Shown: piece by piece, positions 1-12,100 of the stretch
How the letters are laid out: each line of letters starts with the position of its first letter
Numbering within the stretch: position 1 is the stretch's first letter
Assembly: GCF_018691265.1 (NCBI RefSeq)
Contig: NW_024881278.1
Location: 9,548,001-9,612,000, forward strand
Reading direction: 5' to 3'
Source: Tyto alba
Taxonomy: Eukaryota; Chordata; Aves; Strigiformes; Tytonidae
DNA length: 64,000 bases
Translations under genes and position numbers: made by a program
The notes under the pieces: model-generated
What the model was told of the DNA's origin: nothing
What the model saw: the letters and a program-made list of their open reading frames with translations, nothing else
Database searches by the model: none

Positions 1-1242
1 AAATTCTGATAATCTTGCTGGCGGATAACCTCCACTTCTATCAGCAGTTGGCACACCAGAATGTAGAAGTGGTTGAAAACCTCCTTCCAGCTGCGTGCTT
101 GGCTGGAGGCGTGTATTTGTGACCCTGGCCCAGCCATGACTGTTTCCAGGTTGACTCAGGAAATCTAAAATGTTGGTCTTACAACAAAGCAGTGACTTAA
201 TTCAGAATCCTGCTTTGTATTCTTCAGAGCGGATATACATGGTTGTTTTTCTCTCCCTGTCTTTATCTGGCAGACAGATCACACTGGAACAGCCCTCACC
301 TTTTGTAATGCTCAAACAACACATAGTCCCCAGCAATGGAAGTGGGAAACTTTAGAAGTTGGAGACAGGCCAGAACTGCAACTTCCTATCATGGTTCTTA
401 CCCCTCCCTCCTCTGTTCTTTCCCAGGATCACTTGATAACCGGCAATTTCGTATACCTTCACCATCTAATGAGAACATTAGGCCAGGCATTGAGAGCCAG
501 ACTTGCTGCTTTAATTCAATATAAGAACTGGGATTTCCTTTCTCTTCAGGCACTTGACCTGCAGGACGTGCCTAGACCTGAGGGCATTGAATTAGTCTGT
601 CTGAGTATAGACCTGAATCCTTTTTTATGGATTATCTACACATGTAGATATGTATTTATCATACTCTTCCAGTCAGTTTTAAGTCATCAGGACACAGATT
701 TCCTTGCCTGACTTCCCCCCCCTTGCAAAAGCTACATTGCTGATTTTGAACTTTCAAACATGTCCAAACTATCAAGAAAGTATTATTTGCCTCATCTGCA
801 CCCTGAAGCCCTCAGCTGCCTATGAGTTTAATTATTAACAGCTTTGTAAAGTTAAGGTCTAACCTTACTCTCATTTTCCTGTCCATAGAGTTCAGTCTGG
901 CTTGTGATTTATACAATTCAATATCATGCATTGCTTGGAAAGTGGGTTTTTTTGGTTGGTGGTTTGTTGGTTGGTTGGTTTTTTAAAACATGAATTTCCC
1001 TAGTGGTCAGACGTTGGGGGATGATTTCTGTTTTATAGAAGTTCATATTATCTGTGTGGTATTAATATGAACGAATTTGCATAAGGCTTTGAATAGATTT
1101 CTGGAAATGTGCTAATTGGTTTGGTTTTGGATTGGCCTGGAAAAGGGATCAAAGAAACTTTCAAGCCCACAGGCTTTTTTTCCCTGGCTTCACAAAGAGC
1201 AGCTTCAAGACTGGTGTGAAATGGTTCTGTTTGTTAATTGAG
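1..1242. other. Probable intron upstream of the gene end
   Basis: No exon here could be linked in phase to the exon at 1243. There is a perfect 9-bp inverted repeat (CCACTTCTA at 32-40 and TAGAAGTGG at 64-72), a GGTT/GTTT tract at 954-980, and a 106-codon open frame at 391-711 behind a good acceptor-like site (ttctttcccag, ending 426). That frame has no convincing donor and competes with a second open frame, so it is not called. Inferred to be intronic because the exon to the right needs upstream exons. Confidence 0.4.
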
Positions 1243-1366
1243 TTGCGGTCAAAAGTGGATTGTTGTATCATGCAGCAGCTGGAATCACACGAGTTGTGCT
1301 CTCTTCAGCTTTCTGTTTGGCACCTTCCTATTTTAATACTGGAGATGAGCAGGCATATTGGGAAAG
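1243..1366 (+). CDS. Penultimate coding exon of an unrecognised protein (partial gene)
   Basis: This reads as the next-to-last coding exon of a plus-strand gene whose 5' part lies outside the window. The frame with codons starting at 1245 is open from just after a TGA at 1239-1241 to a donor AG|GTAATA at 1366/1367. It leaves two bases (AG), which the first base of the next exon completes as a serine codon. The translation contains GLLYHAAAGITRVVLSSAFC, a hydrophobic, possibly membrane-embedded stretch of about 25 residues, then a polar run rich in aromatic and acidic residues (NTGDEQAYWE). The acceptor is uncertain: AG at 1241-1242, 1254-1255 and 1307-1308 are all possible. The last has the best pyrimidine tract (gctctcttcag) and would shorten the exon to 1309-1366. 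I do not recognise the family. Support comes from phase agreement with the next exon and the protein-like composition of the joined reading. Confidence 0.55.
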
Positions 1367-1725
1367 GTAATATGTTCTTAAAAAATAAAGTGAGGATGTA
1401 CTATTTCTCAGCAACTGTTTGCTTTGCTGGTACGCTACAGGTACACAAGGTTTCCCACACTGTTTCTGAGTTGTGTTGGAATAAGAACATTTTAGAAAGC
1501 AGGAGTTTGCAGGCCTTCTAGAGTGCTTTGGTCAGTTTGACCTTTCCAGTAGCATTTCAAATTCAAGGGAGCTGAACATTTCTAAAATGTGATATACTGA
1601 TAACCTGGCATTAATTTTCATGCTGTGACAATAAGTAAAGATACTTTTCTCTATGGGATTGGAAGGAATCCTACTATATTTCTACTCTACCCATAGTAAT
1701 GTTTCTGTTTGTTTGCCTTCCACAG
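1367..1725 (+). other. Last intron of the unrecognised gene
   Basis: A 359-bp interval bounded by GTAATA at the left and a strong acceptor at the right (gtttgtttgccttccacag, ending 1725). It begins and ends with GT and AG and keeps the reading frame between the two flanking exons. Nothing else is recognised in it. Confidence 0.55.
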
Positions 1726-1834
1726 TTTCTCATACACAAGCTACACTGGATTCTTGAAGAGAGACCCAACATTCACCTCAGCACCACTCTTCAATGACTT
1801 TGGAAAAGAATGGAAAATGGGAAAAGAGAACTAA
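1726..1834 (+). CDS. Terminal coding exon, C-terminus of the same unrecognised protein
   Basis: This exon gives the C-terminal 35 residues plus one split codon and stops at TAA 1832-1834. It follows a long pyrimidine-rich acceptor (tgtttgccttccacag). The joined reading continues ...SFSYTSYTG and then FLKRDPTFTSAPLFNDFGKE before a short lysine-rich tail. The other two frames are closed or give unnatural products, and this frame has ordinary codon use. The tail is soluble and mixed in charge, after the hydrophobic stretch of the preceding exon, so the protein could be anchored by that stretch with a short C-terminal tail. That topology is inference. No domain or family was recognised. A 3' UTR with two poly(A) signals follows at once, which supports this being the true 3' end of a gene. 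Confidence is good that it is coding and low on any function. Confidence 0.62.
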
Positions 1835-2340
1835 GACATTAGAAACCTGTATCATTCTGTATTGAAACAACCAAAGCAATGCTATCAGATTCAGTTGTTA
1901 ATGTGTAGTATCAGTAGTAAAAAGGACTTGTAACATTTTTGTGTATGTGTTTTCACATGACTGCTGAATAAAGGGTGACTGTAGGCAGATTGTAGCAGAA
2001 CATTCACTCTCAGTACATAAGCTCCATTTCAAAAATAAATCAGGGTTTTTCCTTAAACTTACACTTGAATTCTGAAAATTATCCAAGCAGGCTTGTATAC
2101 TGATTCTCACTTTACGGTGTCATGTGCTACCTGTTTCCATGGCAGCATGTAGATCTGTGTATATTTTGGTATATTGTTCAGCTGCTACGTAACACCAAGT
2201 TAGGCAGTCCAGTCTTTCTGCATGGATTAAGTTATTAAAAGGGAAGATCAGCCACTAGTTGTTTATCATGTGGAACACATCTGTCTTGTAAACTTTTTTA
2301 AAAACAGAAAAGACTTTATTAAACAAATGATGCTAGATGA
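1835..2340 (+). terminator. 3' UTR with two plus-strand poly(A) signals
   Basis: AATAAA lies at 1967-1972. A second signal, ATTAAA at 2318-2323, is followed within about 20 bases by a GT-rich stretch (gtgcctgctggtgtttgtgt, from 2341), the usual downstream element for cleavage. The distal site is the better one, so the 3' UTR is probably about 500 bases, with a possible shorter form ending near 1990. Inferred from signals only. Confidence 0.5.
2315..2320 (-). terminator. Minus-strand poly(A) signal overlapping the plus-strand one
   Basis: TTTATT on the plus strand is AATAAA on the minus strand. Just downstream on the minus strand is a TGTGTTC element (complement of about 2270-2285). This would suit the end of a convergent minus-strand transcript, but a single hexamer in AT-rich DNA also arises by chance. 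Confidence 0.25.
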
Positions 2341-2479
2341 GTGCCTGCTGGTGTTTGTGTATTGTATTCCCTAAAATAGAGCTATGCGTGTAACAATGTG
2401 AGTGACACAGAGCAGAAGTTACAAGCCAAGGAACACCTACTAATGTAACTCATCCATCTCTCCTCTGGAAGTTTCTAAG

Positions 2480-2824
2480 TCAGGTTGCTGACCTGAAATC
2501 TTTGCTCTTTCCAACACATCTGAGTCCTTTAGTTACTTTATGGTGGCTATCAAAATGCCGCGGCAGCTGTTCCACATACTGCATCATGCACCTGCTGACG
2601 TATCTGTCAGATTCGTCAGAGGCAGAACAGCATTTGGAAGCTGCCAGCAAACAACAAATTGCTGAGGAGCAGCTGCAAAACTGCTCTCCTGTGGGTGTTA
2701 AAGCCGAGGAAGTTTCAGGGGAAATGAAAGACTGCAGGTCGTTACACCTTTGACTTCTTTCAGAGTTGGTGGTACCTTTTATACCAGCTATCCTCCATGC
2801 CTGTCTTGCCCTTACAGTCTTCAC
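2480..2824 (-). other. Ambiguous open segment, possible minus-strand terminal exon
   Basis: The minus strand is open for 114 codons and ends about 160 bases before the minus-strand AATAAA. Its C-terminal half (SDESDRYVSRCMMQYVEQLP and onward) looks protein-like, but its N-terminal half is cysteine- and serine-rich in a way typical of an antisense shadow. A plus-strand frame at 2502-2753 is also open and carries a charged, natural-looking stretch (EAASKQQIAEEQLQNC). The segment has more CpG (GCCGCGG, GACGTA) than its surroundings. Either strand could be an exon, or it is an old coding fragment. No family is recognised, and no acceptor stands out on either strand. Confidence 0.2.
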
Positions 2825-3110
2825 TAGCGGTGTGCCGTGGCCACCATCGGAGCAAGGATGTTTACTGCACAGCCATCTTTACCTGATTATAGGTAACTCA
2901 CTGATGGTAGTTGTTTTTGATCCAAATGCATATCATATTTACAGTGCTGCAGACCATGCAACCACTGGGGTTTTTCTTAAACTTTTCTCTCGTAGGCTGC
3001 TTGTTCAGTAAAGTACCAGTCGAACCAAGATGGAAGAGCTTCAGAACTGCACCCTGACGTGGCTTTTTAAAATGCATGAGGCTTAAGTAAAGATTTGGCA
3101 AGCCACACAC

Positions 3111-6100
3111 CTAACGTTTAAACAAAAATTGTGAGTAGCCAGGAGAGCTTGACATGTTACACTTAGTCTTGCCTTTAATAATGACATAATTTTTCATCTG
3201 GCCATTATATGCAGTTTAGTTTGCCTGAAGTCACAGCCTTGTCACAGCAGTGCTTCCCAGGTGCAGGTGTTGTGTCTTGTCCCTTCAGACTCTCCCTCGC
3301 CTGGGACTACAGCCTGATAGGCTGTTGTCAGATTAGTGCTTAATTGGCTGCAAAGGGCAGATTCAGTGAGGAAGACAGCAGAGTGTTTACCTCGTGGGTG
3401 TTGATCTGGCTGTTGAAGAAGGAGCCCTCAGACCTACCTCATCTAGCTTAAAGTGTCCTGCTTGTTCCAGCATCTTTGAAATGTTGTCTTCTGCTTTGCA
3501 ACTTGTTTGTAAGAAGATAAGGGAGTGAAGAAAGTCCTACAGCCTCTTTGCACCTTGAAAGGTAAGTTGGTAGAAGCTAAGCTACAAAGAATAATAAAGG
3601 TTGCAAAGAGGTATCATGTCTCAGGGGAGGTAGGAGCTGATATTCCAGCTGTGTTTAATCAGAGATAAACGTCAAAGATGGGGGGTACCCGATCAACCAC
3701 CCTTTCTCTGAGTGACCAGACTACATGGTCTTTCTGAGTCTCTCCTCTCTTATCAATAGTGTTTTCTTGCCTCACATGGGAGATGTGAGGATAAGCTCAC
3801 CATAAATTGGGATATGGTTATGTTTTGTGGTGGTGGAAGCCTGGGAATTGGAAATACCCAGGAAGGCTGGATGTTTTGGACAGATATTTTCTGTATCCCT
3901 GTGCCTAGTTTACTTTTGTGCACCATGATTTATTTTGGGATTCAAGAAAAATTCAACCAGCTAAACCCGCTTTGATAAAAGTGCTGTTTAACAAGTTATT
4001 CCCCTATTCTACTGCCAGCAAAACTTGGGAAAGGCCACCTTTCCAAGTGCAGTTAAATGGCTTAGAAACTCTGTCTCATGTCTTGTCTTGCTTGTAGCGA
4101 GTTGTAAGCAAAAACCAGGAGACGAATTCTTGTCCTTCTACTTGGTATTTCTTAGGTCTGACTGGTTTCTAGTGCCTTGGTGAGCTTCTGTTGTCTGATT
4201 GTGAAATAGATGAGGTTTTTAGTTGGAAGGAGTATTACTTATTTTTTCCTAAATACTGAAAATGACCGTATTTAACAAAAAGGCATGTTTGTTTCATGTG
4301 TTTATAAAACATTAATGAATGATAAGTTGCTGCTCCTTATTCCCTTTTCTACAGATCTAGAGTTACAGGCTTTTTTCCATTTTCCTGCCCCAGCTCACAG
4401 AGCAGTTTTGCCAGAGTTTGCTTCTTTGTGGTTTATGGGCTACGGTCAGAAGATCACCATGTAAGAGGGCTGTGGACAGTGTTTGCCAGCTGTACTAAAT
4501 CAGCTCCTGATTCAAAGACCATGCAGTGTCTGATCTCCAGCTGCATGCTGCCTGCCCTCGGGTTAAAGTCCTGCAGGCAGAACTTACAGGGTGGACATTT
4601 TGGGGAGCGCCCCAAAAATTGTATGTCCTGTGGCCATTCATCTTTGTGGTAATGCTTCAAGGGTACTGGTTGGATCTTTCAGATTCCTTTCTGCTTCATC
4701 CTGTGCTGGTGGCTCTTTGCACTGTCTCGTGATCTCTGGCAAAAATCATTGTCTTCAGAGAAATGCCTGGGGAATCTGAGTGCCATGAAAATCATAATGA
4801 CAAGTGAGGGTCAGTACTACAATCCTCAAGCAAAGAAACCTTGTTAGTCTTTCATTGTGTTGTGGCTTCAGTTCTTCATGCGTCACTATTTTTTACAGTC
4901 CCTATGCACCAAAGGTGTGGTCAACAAGCAATTCTGTCTTTACAACAAACACACACCTAAAATTACTGAAAATATTCTTGGTAGGATTTCTGCAAACGCC
5001 CGGTAGTGTTTGTATGTGATAGAGGTCTCTAAGAAAGTCATTCTGGGTTTTGCCATTTGAAATTCCCAGCTGGTATCTGAGAGACAATCTAAATCTGAAT
5101 ACATATATTTTCTGTAACTACTGTTTAAAGTACTAGCTAACAAAGGAATGTCTGCAAACCATTCTGTATCAAAACTCTCACTCAGACACTTCACTGCAGG
5201 TACTATTTTTCTTCTACCTTATTTTCTCAACAGAAGACTCTCCAAGGAGATCTCCCTGGTAAGCAGAAATTATGCTAGGACTCTTTTGAAAATTTGCTGC
5301 TAATTTTCATTGACTGTTATTACCAGGAAAAACAATAATTATAACATTAAAAAACTGTTTTGTATGTGTTTTGCAAATATCTCCATTCGGATACTGGATC
5401 TATGGACTAAGTTGCTTTAAAAAATAGGTTTTTAAGAATGAAACAATTGGAGTAAGTGTTGCTCCTACAAAGCTATCTGGAAAAATGATTGGATACTTTT
5501 AATCTGGTGTGTGAATTAGATGAATACGGGCAAAGTAACTTGTGACTATTGATGTAAATACTCAATGGATAAGCTCGCAGTTTCCAATTTTAGAAGCTAG
5601 TGCAGACAATTGATAAGAATGGTCTGATTTTACAGAGATGCTAGTTCCTGGAGAATCTTTGTTTAAATAGGTTGGCAGTAGCTCCCTCTCTCTGCTCCAT
5701 TCTGATGGCCGTGTGATGATGGGTTCCATTCTCAAAATAATTTACTGCACTTTGCTAAAACACACCTTTCTGTGGTTCTTCCACAGGACCGGGGGAGTTT
5801 GAGTCCATTGCAAACCAGGCTTCAATAGCATGCCAAAAATTCAGTCTAGCATGGCTGGATAGCGGTGCAGGGAAAACCACCCAGGTGCATTTAGGGGCTT
5901 GCAATTAAAGCAGATCTGCAATTTCAGTGATCACAGTGCTGTTGATTGACCCAAGAGCGCAGGAGTTTTCAGAACAGGAAGGAGGGCAGCAGTGCCTCTT
6001 TACGGTGTGGTACAGAAAAACACAGGGCTCTGGGAAAGAAGGAAACCTGCTCTGTCGGCAGCACGCCTGCTGCTCTGACTAGCGGAGTTTCCATCTTACA

Positions 6101-9100
6101 GCACTTGCCCAGCAAAGTGGAGCCAGACCTCCCGGAGCAGGTTTTCAGCTGGTGTGAGGTTACTGCTCTTCCCTGGCTGTCAGACCATGCTGAGCATTTC
6201 CACACTGTCCTTAGAAATGACAATTTTCAGTCAGTTTTGGCTTGTGTCATTAGAAATGCCTAGCCGTCAACTCAGCTGCATGTAACTAGGGACTCTGCAG
6301 TCAACAAATGTTTGGTGACAATTGAAAAAGAGCCTCCTAAACTTTTTGCATGTATCTGGTTGTCAGTGAAGGCGAGATGGCAAACCCTTGGCAGGAAACA
6401 GAAGAGATAGTGTGAAATAGAAATGACTATTACAAATACAAATGCTGTAATAAGTTGTGAGGTTGGTCATCTTTCCATATTCCGGCGTACTCATTAATTT
6501 CCATGCCAGTCTCAATTTTATCACAAGTAATGCTATTCCCAATGCCATGAGAGGAGAGCACCCTGTCTCTTCCCTGGTCCGTGGTTTGTTAGGCTAAATA
6601 AGCCATGTCCTAATCCTTCCTCTGAAAACTGGCCCGTTCTCTTGTTCATCCTGGCATAAATAGCTCCAAGCTGAACTCTTAAAGGAATGGGGAGTCAGGC
6701 CGAAGCTGGAGGGGTTGATAACAATGTCCCTGACCCTGAGAATGGATCATGGAAATGCTGAGCTGCAGCTGACCTTGGATTCCCACACCCAGCACGGAAG
6801 GGCTGGTGGAGCAGGTATAAACCCAACCGAAACCCCACCATTTCCCTCATGCAGTTTATTGGCATGGCGTGTGTGAGGAAGCCGCAGATGTAAATGGGAC
6901 TGAGATCAGAGCAACATAGTGTTGGTGGATACGGGATACCAGGGGCTGGATAGAGCTCACAACTTAAGAGGGTCTGAGCATCTCTGCTTGCACTGGCTGG
7001 GACGGAGGGTGAGGGCTGGACATCTCCAGGCATGGTAAGGTCCTGCCATGCAGGCTTGTGTGTTAGACACAGCCCCTCAAGAGCAGGGTGTGCTGCTGGA
7101 CACCTGACCTGTGCCAAGCCTGCTGATGCTGAGGTCCCCTGCTCTTCCTTGAAATCTTCCAGGTTTTATCATGCCCTGCTGTAACAAATCACTCCCAGTG
7201 TTTCTACAGGGACGTGTTGCAATTTCAACACAGCAGGGACAGCTTCGGTATTTAGAGTCAGGATAACATCAGTGAAACAGCAGGATTTTGAGAGAAGGAG
7301 ACCATGGATCTGTGAGTGAAACATGAGTGACCTGGGTGCTATGAGCAAGTCAGGGGCGCCTGCTCTGCTCCCCTGCCTGTCCCTGCGCTGAGTTTTCAGG
7401 GGAAAAAATCAGGAAAGCCGAGTGTCTTTGTCAGGGCATTCTCTCAGGCTGGTTCTTCACAATTCTCTGAATGCTTTTGATCTCTAATTTGTGTAAATTC
7501 TATGTGTATTATCATTAACCTACTAAACTTCGTTAAAGGAATGCTTTGTAATGGTAATTAACACCGAGTGCTTACACAGGCCAGGCTGGACTAGGGAATG
7601 GTCCTAGGTTTGCATTGCCAAGACACTTTAAAAAAAGAAAAAGTGCGTGGTCAGGTTTTCCAGGCTGCGGCACATCTGTGAGCTGGGTGTGCTCACAATG
7701 TGACCTGGTGCACCGGGACTCTGGACGTGACTTGGATGGATGGTCACAGCCATTGTCACCACATTCGCCTTTACACAAAATACATGTCTTGGTGGATTTG
7801 CTTGTAGCAAAACCCTGAGCATGAATCAGGATGTTACAGGAGGCTGTGTCAAGAAAAAATTAGTCCACACGTGAAAAAACAAATCTGAGATTGGTGTGTG
7901 AAATAAGCTTCATGAATAATGCCAGAGTTGTTCATAAACCCTTATGCTGCTGAAGTCTCAATGAGATTGCTGAATGGCAAGTGTCTGTTTTGTGGGCTGG
8001 CATGTGTTGTTGAGAATCGCACAAAAATGCACTGCAAATATCCTTATCAAATATGTATTGAATAAATGCACCATAGTGTTACTGAAGGCACTTCTGTACC
8101 AAGTAAATATTTTTTCAAAACATTAAAATACTTTATTTTTCCATGCTAATTTGTTTCAAAGAGCTCCTCTGATTTCATAAATACTTTAATACTTGCAGTC
8201 AACAGTATCTGAATATGGTTTTGTTCTTCATGCATTTAACATCATACAATGTTTTAGAGTTACCCCATTTATTGGATTGACAACAAAATATTCCGCTTGA
8301 TATAACAAATATATTGTAACACTGGTGTACGGGGAGTGTCACTCGGTCGCAACATAAGGAGAAGAGATTGATTTTTGGATAAGCACTTAGCTATCAGTGC
8401 CTATTTAGCCTTCTTTTTTTTTTTCCTCTTGTGTTTAGATTATCTGGGGGATGTTAACCAGTGCCAGCTGAGGTGTGATGGTGAACCTTTTTTTCCTATT
8501 AAGGACTGGGATTCATTTTTATATGGGTGGTTGAAAAGCTCGTGGCTCTATGAAGCGAATATATATCTTGTTATTAATCCTTTTGCACTAACACAATTGT
8601 ATGCAAAAGGCTGAAGTATTTAATAGTTCATATGGTAATGTTACTGTGCCAAGGCTGAACCTGTAAAAGGCTGCCATGGCAGCTCTTCTAAATTTTGAGT
8701 ATATTGGCTTGCAGTAATAGAAATGGCAAGTCATTATTCAGAGAAATTAAGGTTTGATGTAGCTGGCAGAGCAGGAACGTGGATATGTTTATTGCTTTGA
8801 GACTCTTTTCCTGTGTGCCACCAGGTGTCAGGAAAACCTAAGAAACTGAAAATCACTGCAGTAGATCAAGGCCCCTTTCTCCTTCCTTAAAGGAAAATAA
8901 TGACTTTGGTGATAATTGAGATAGTTGTTTTCTTTAGAGTATATGTATTTTCCTGTAAGTGGGATGTGCAATCTTCTCCAGATAACTGGTCCGTTAAAAA
9001 ACTGTAGCATATAATAATTTTTTGCATATTCACGATATGCTATGCATTACATATGTGCAAACCCCTCAGCCTTGTAGAGAAATGCAGAGGGAATGAGCAG

Positions 9101-12100
9101 TAAAGACTAGAGGCGCCCAGTGCTACACACTACCGCAATTTACACTGACGTGGTGCTGACACCGGTATTTTCTCTGCTACCTTTATGGAAGCCTTGGACT
9201 CTGGATTGTCTTTGGTTTAAAACATTCATCAAGATAGTCAGCAGTGATTTTGGCACCACCAATATATATGGCATGGGTTTAAAGTCAGGAGGTGTTATTT
9301 CCTGAGAAAAGTTCAGTGCTTACAAATACTCTAACCGCTCCTTATGACTGACAAATTATCTGCCTGTGAAAATAGGAGTGTGCCTTTTGAATAAAAACAG
9401 TATGATTATACTCAAATACCTGTGTACAAGTTCTCTTTTAGGGGGAGGAGGTTGCCTTGGCCCTAGGTAATCTTTGGACATTTTTTTTTTCCCCGCTGCT
9501 TGTGCAGCTATCTTGCAGTTTAAATTAGACTACGAATACGTCTTTCATTACAGCTTGAGAGTTTATTTCTTTGAGATGCCCTCTTTCTCAGAAGCCAGAC
9601 ACCATTCATTTTACAATGGATTTTTATTTGTATGTACAGAGAAGTAAAAGGCTTGTGATAGCTGCAAATAAGTTTTCTCTATGTGGTGGGTTTGAGGTTT
9701 TTTCACTTATGTTAGGAGGATAAAAGATAGGAATGTAAAGAACAAACACATTTGTTGTTATTCCTAAAATATATTCACATTTTAAAAGTTATAAATTCAG
9801 GATAATACTTCAGGAGGGCAGTTAGGTGGAATATTTCTCTCTGTGGAGAGTTGACTGCTCTGTTCTTCGGGATGTTTTGTCACTGGGGTTTGCTGTTCCT
9901 GAAGCAGGAACAATAAGCAATCAATCAGGTAACATTCTCTGGTGTGTTTTAGTGCCGTGGAGCAGTATGGGCAGCACCTCTGTGAAGCCTGGCCCAGCCA
10001 AGGAACTCCTGGCCAGTGTGGAAAATTTCAAAGGAGTTGATAAACATTCTTAAAAAAGCGACCTGAACAAAAAACCCCAAACCTGCTAAAATCATTTCTG
10101 ATATGCTAATACATAGTGAGGACGCCATGAAAAGGGAGGGAGACTGGAGCAATGGGGATATTTATTATTTATTATTGGTTACAAAGAATAACGATGAAAA
10201 GTGTAAGTTTTAGGTAATTTGTTGGAACATAGCTAGTGGGCTTCAAATGTTCAGGTATTCCCTGCAACTGTCAAGTCGTCAGCTGCCTGCTGCAAAACTG
10301 CAGGGGGGCGAGAAGGAGGTGAGAAACTCACGTTTATTTTTGTTAGTTTAATCTAGGCATATTTTTAACAGGTCTAACTAAACATTTTATAACTAAATTT
10401 CCATTTCCCAGCCCCTGTTTTGGGTAAATCCATGTTGCTCTGCCATAAAAACTGATTAGAAATATTACTCATGGTAGGAGGAATTGTGTATTTTTCATTA
10501 TGCTCGTTTGTTAAAAGTATATCGAGCTGACCAGAATGTTCCTACAAATAACTACAGTGAAATATAATGCATTATTGATTACAAATCCATGAAGAAAAAT
10601 GATCAGAGTATTTATCTCCAGACTAATGTCCTCTGCCTAAGAGAAACTGTCATTGACAAATTCATGAAGCATGTAGTCACATGCTGATAAGAACACCATC
10701 TTGAGGAGCAACACAGTGCATTTTTACAAGAATTAAAATGCTGACATTAAAACTGGGATTATGTTGAACATGGTTTAGGAAAAAGGCATCAAAATTAGCC
10801 CAGAAGATTTGGCTACAACCTCTTAATTTCAGCTTTGAAACTTGTTTGTTGTTGTCTGGACTGGCATTTAAACTGTTCCCTGCCTTCATGTGGTTTCGCT
10901 TGTTTCTTCACCTGTACCAGCTCTAGAAAACTTTCAGGGTGAATAGGATCTCAGGCCAGGAGAGGCAGGGCTGCTCCTGATGCAGGTACCACTGTTGGTT
11001 ATTCTCTGATCTATGCTGGAAAAGGCAGAAAGGTTTTGCATGTCAACAAGTTTTTTCAAGTATTTCCCACTTGAAATACTTGTATTTGTAAAGATAAACA
11101 GAGAATACATTTAATTCCTGGTTTATGCCTAGTGCCTCATAGGGAGGGTCCCAGATGCATTGATTTTGAGTACATTTTATTTTGCCTTCCAGCATCCCTT
11201 CTTTCTCCACAATCAAGCTGATCAGCTCCTATTTGTCCATAGTGCTGCGTCTATTGTAATCCTGCATAAGCACAATTTCCAGCACAGCTTACAAAGTGGG
11301 TTTTGTGTTGGTTTTGGAAATATTTATAAGGACATAAAAATAACATAAAAGGCGCTATGATGGAAGAAAAGCCGCTTACTTGTGCGGTTATGAATCATTC
11401 TGATGCCCCAGTGAGGTAATGGGGAGTAAGGGGAAAGGGAAGCAGCTGGAAGCTCAAGTGGTATCTGTGAAGTTTTTCTTCAGAGGGAACCAAATGGAGT
11501 AAAAGATGCCTCATGTACAAACTTAATGTTTTTAGACTAATGGCAGTGTGGCCATTACTACCAAGTGTAAATGCCATAGGAGATGAACTAAATGCAATAT
11601 AGTGGTGTTCCCAGAATGGCTGTTGCAAATATAGTATAAAATACATTGGCCCATAGCCTCAAGAACTCCGAAGTGGGGTCTGTAGGTTGACCATTTGTTA
11701 GTCGCTAAATGTACATGTAGCAAGAATCTGGGGCATCAACATTTGTTTGCATCTTGCTGGAATGCTCGTTTAGTGCGATGCAATCCATTTTCAGCAGTCA
11801 GTCCCCAGTAATTGTATGTCTCTGAAGTGTAATGTTTGAGCTCTGAGGTTTGTCCACTGTCCCATTTATGCTGTTCTTGTTAAGTCTGTTTTATATCAAT
11901 CCCCAACCTTACTGCGGACCTGTATACTTCCTACAGAGGCCAAAAATCTGGTGGTGGACTGGTGACTCCTCAGTGATGTCAGAGGAATGAGATATAACAT
12001 ACCTACCCTGACCTTTCGTCCACAGTGTCCTGTACAGGTTCTGCTGCTGTTCCCCCATTCAGAAACCACAAGAGATGCTGAAGAAGACCTCTTGGGTCAT

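Noticed and set aside
336..711. Open frames of 62 and 106 codons behind an acceptor-like ttctttcccag
   Set aside because: Two frames compete, no usable donor follows, and neither gives the phase needed by the exon at 1243.
1132..1521. A 129-codon plus-strand frame
   Set aside because: It overlaps the real penultimate exon in a different frame and runs through its intron; a shadow.
6695..7117. A 140-codon minus-strand frame
   Set aside because: Pro-, Cys- and Ala-rich, with no domain, no linked splice or poly(A) signal; expected in this locally GC-richer DNA.
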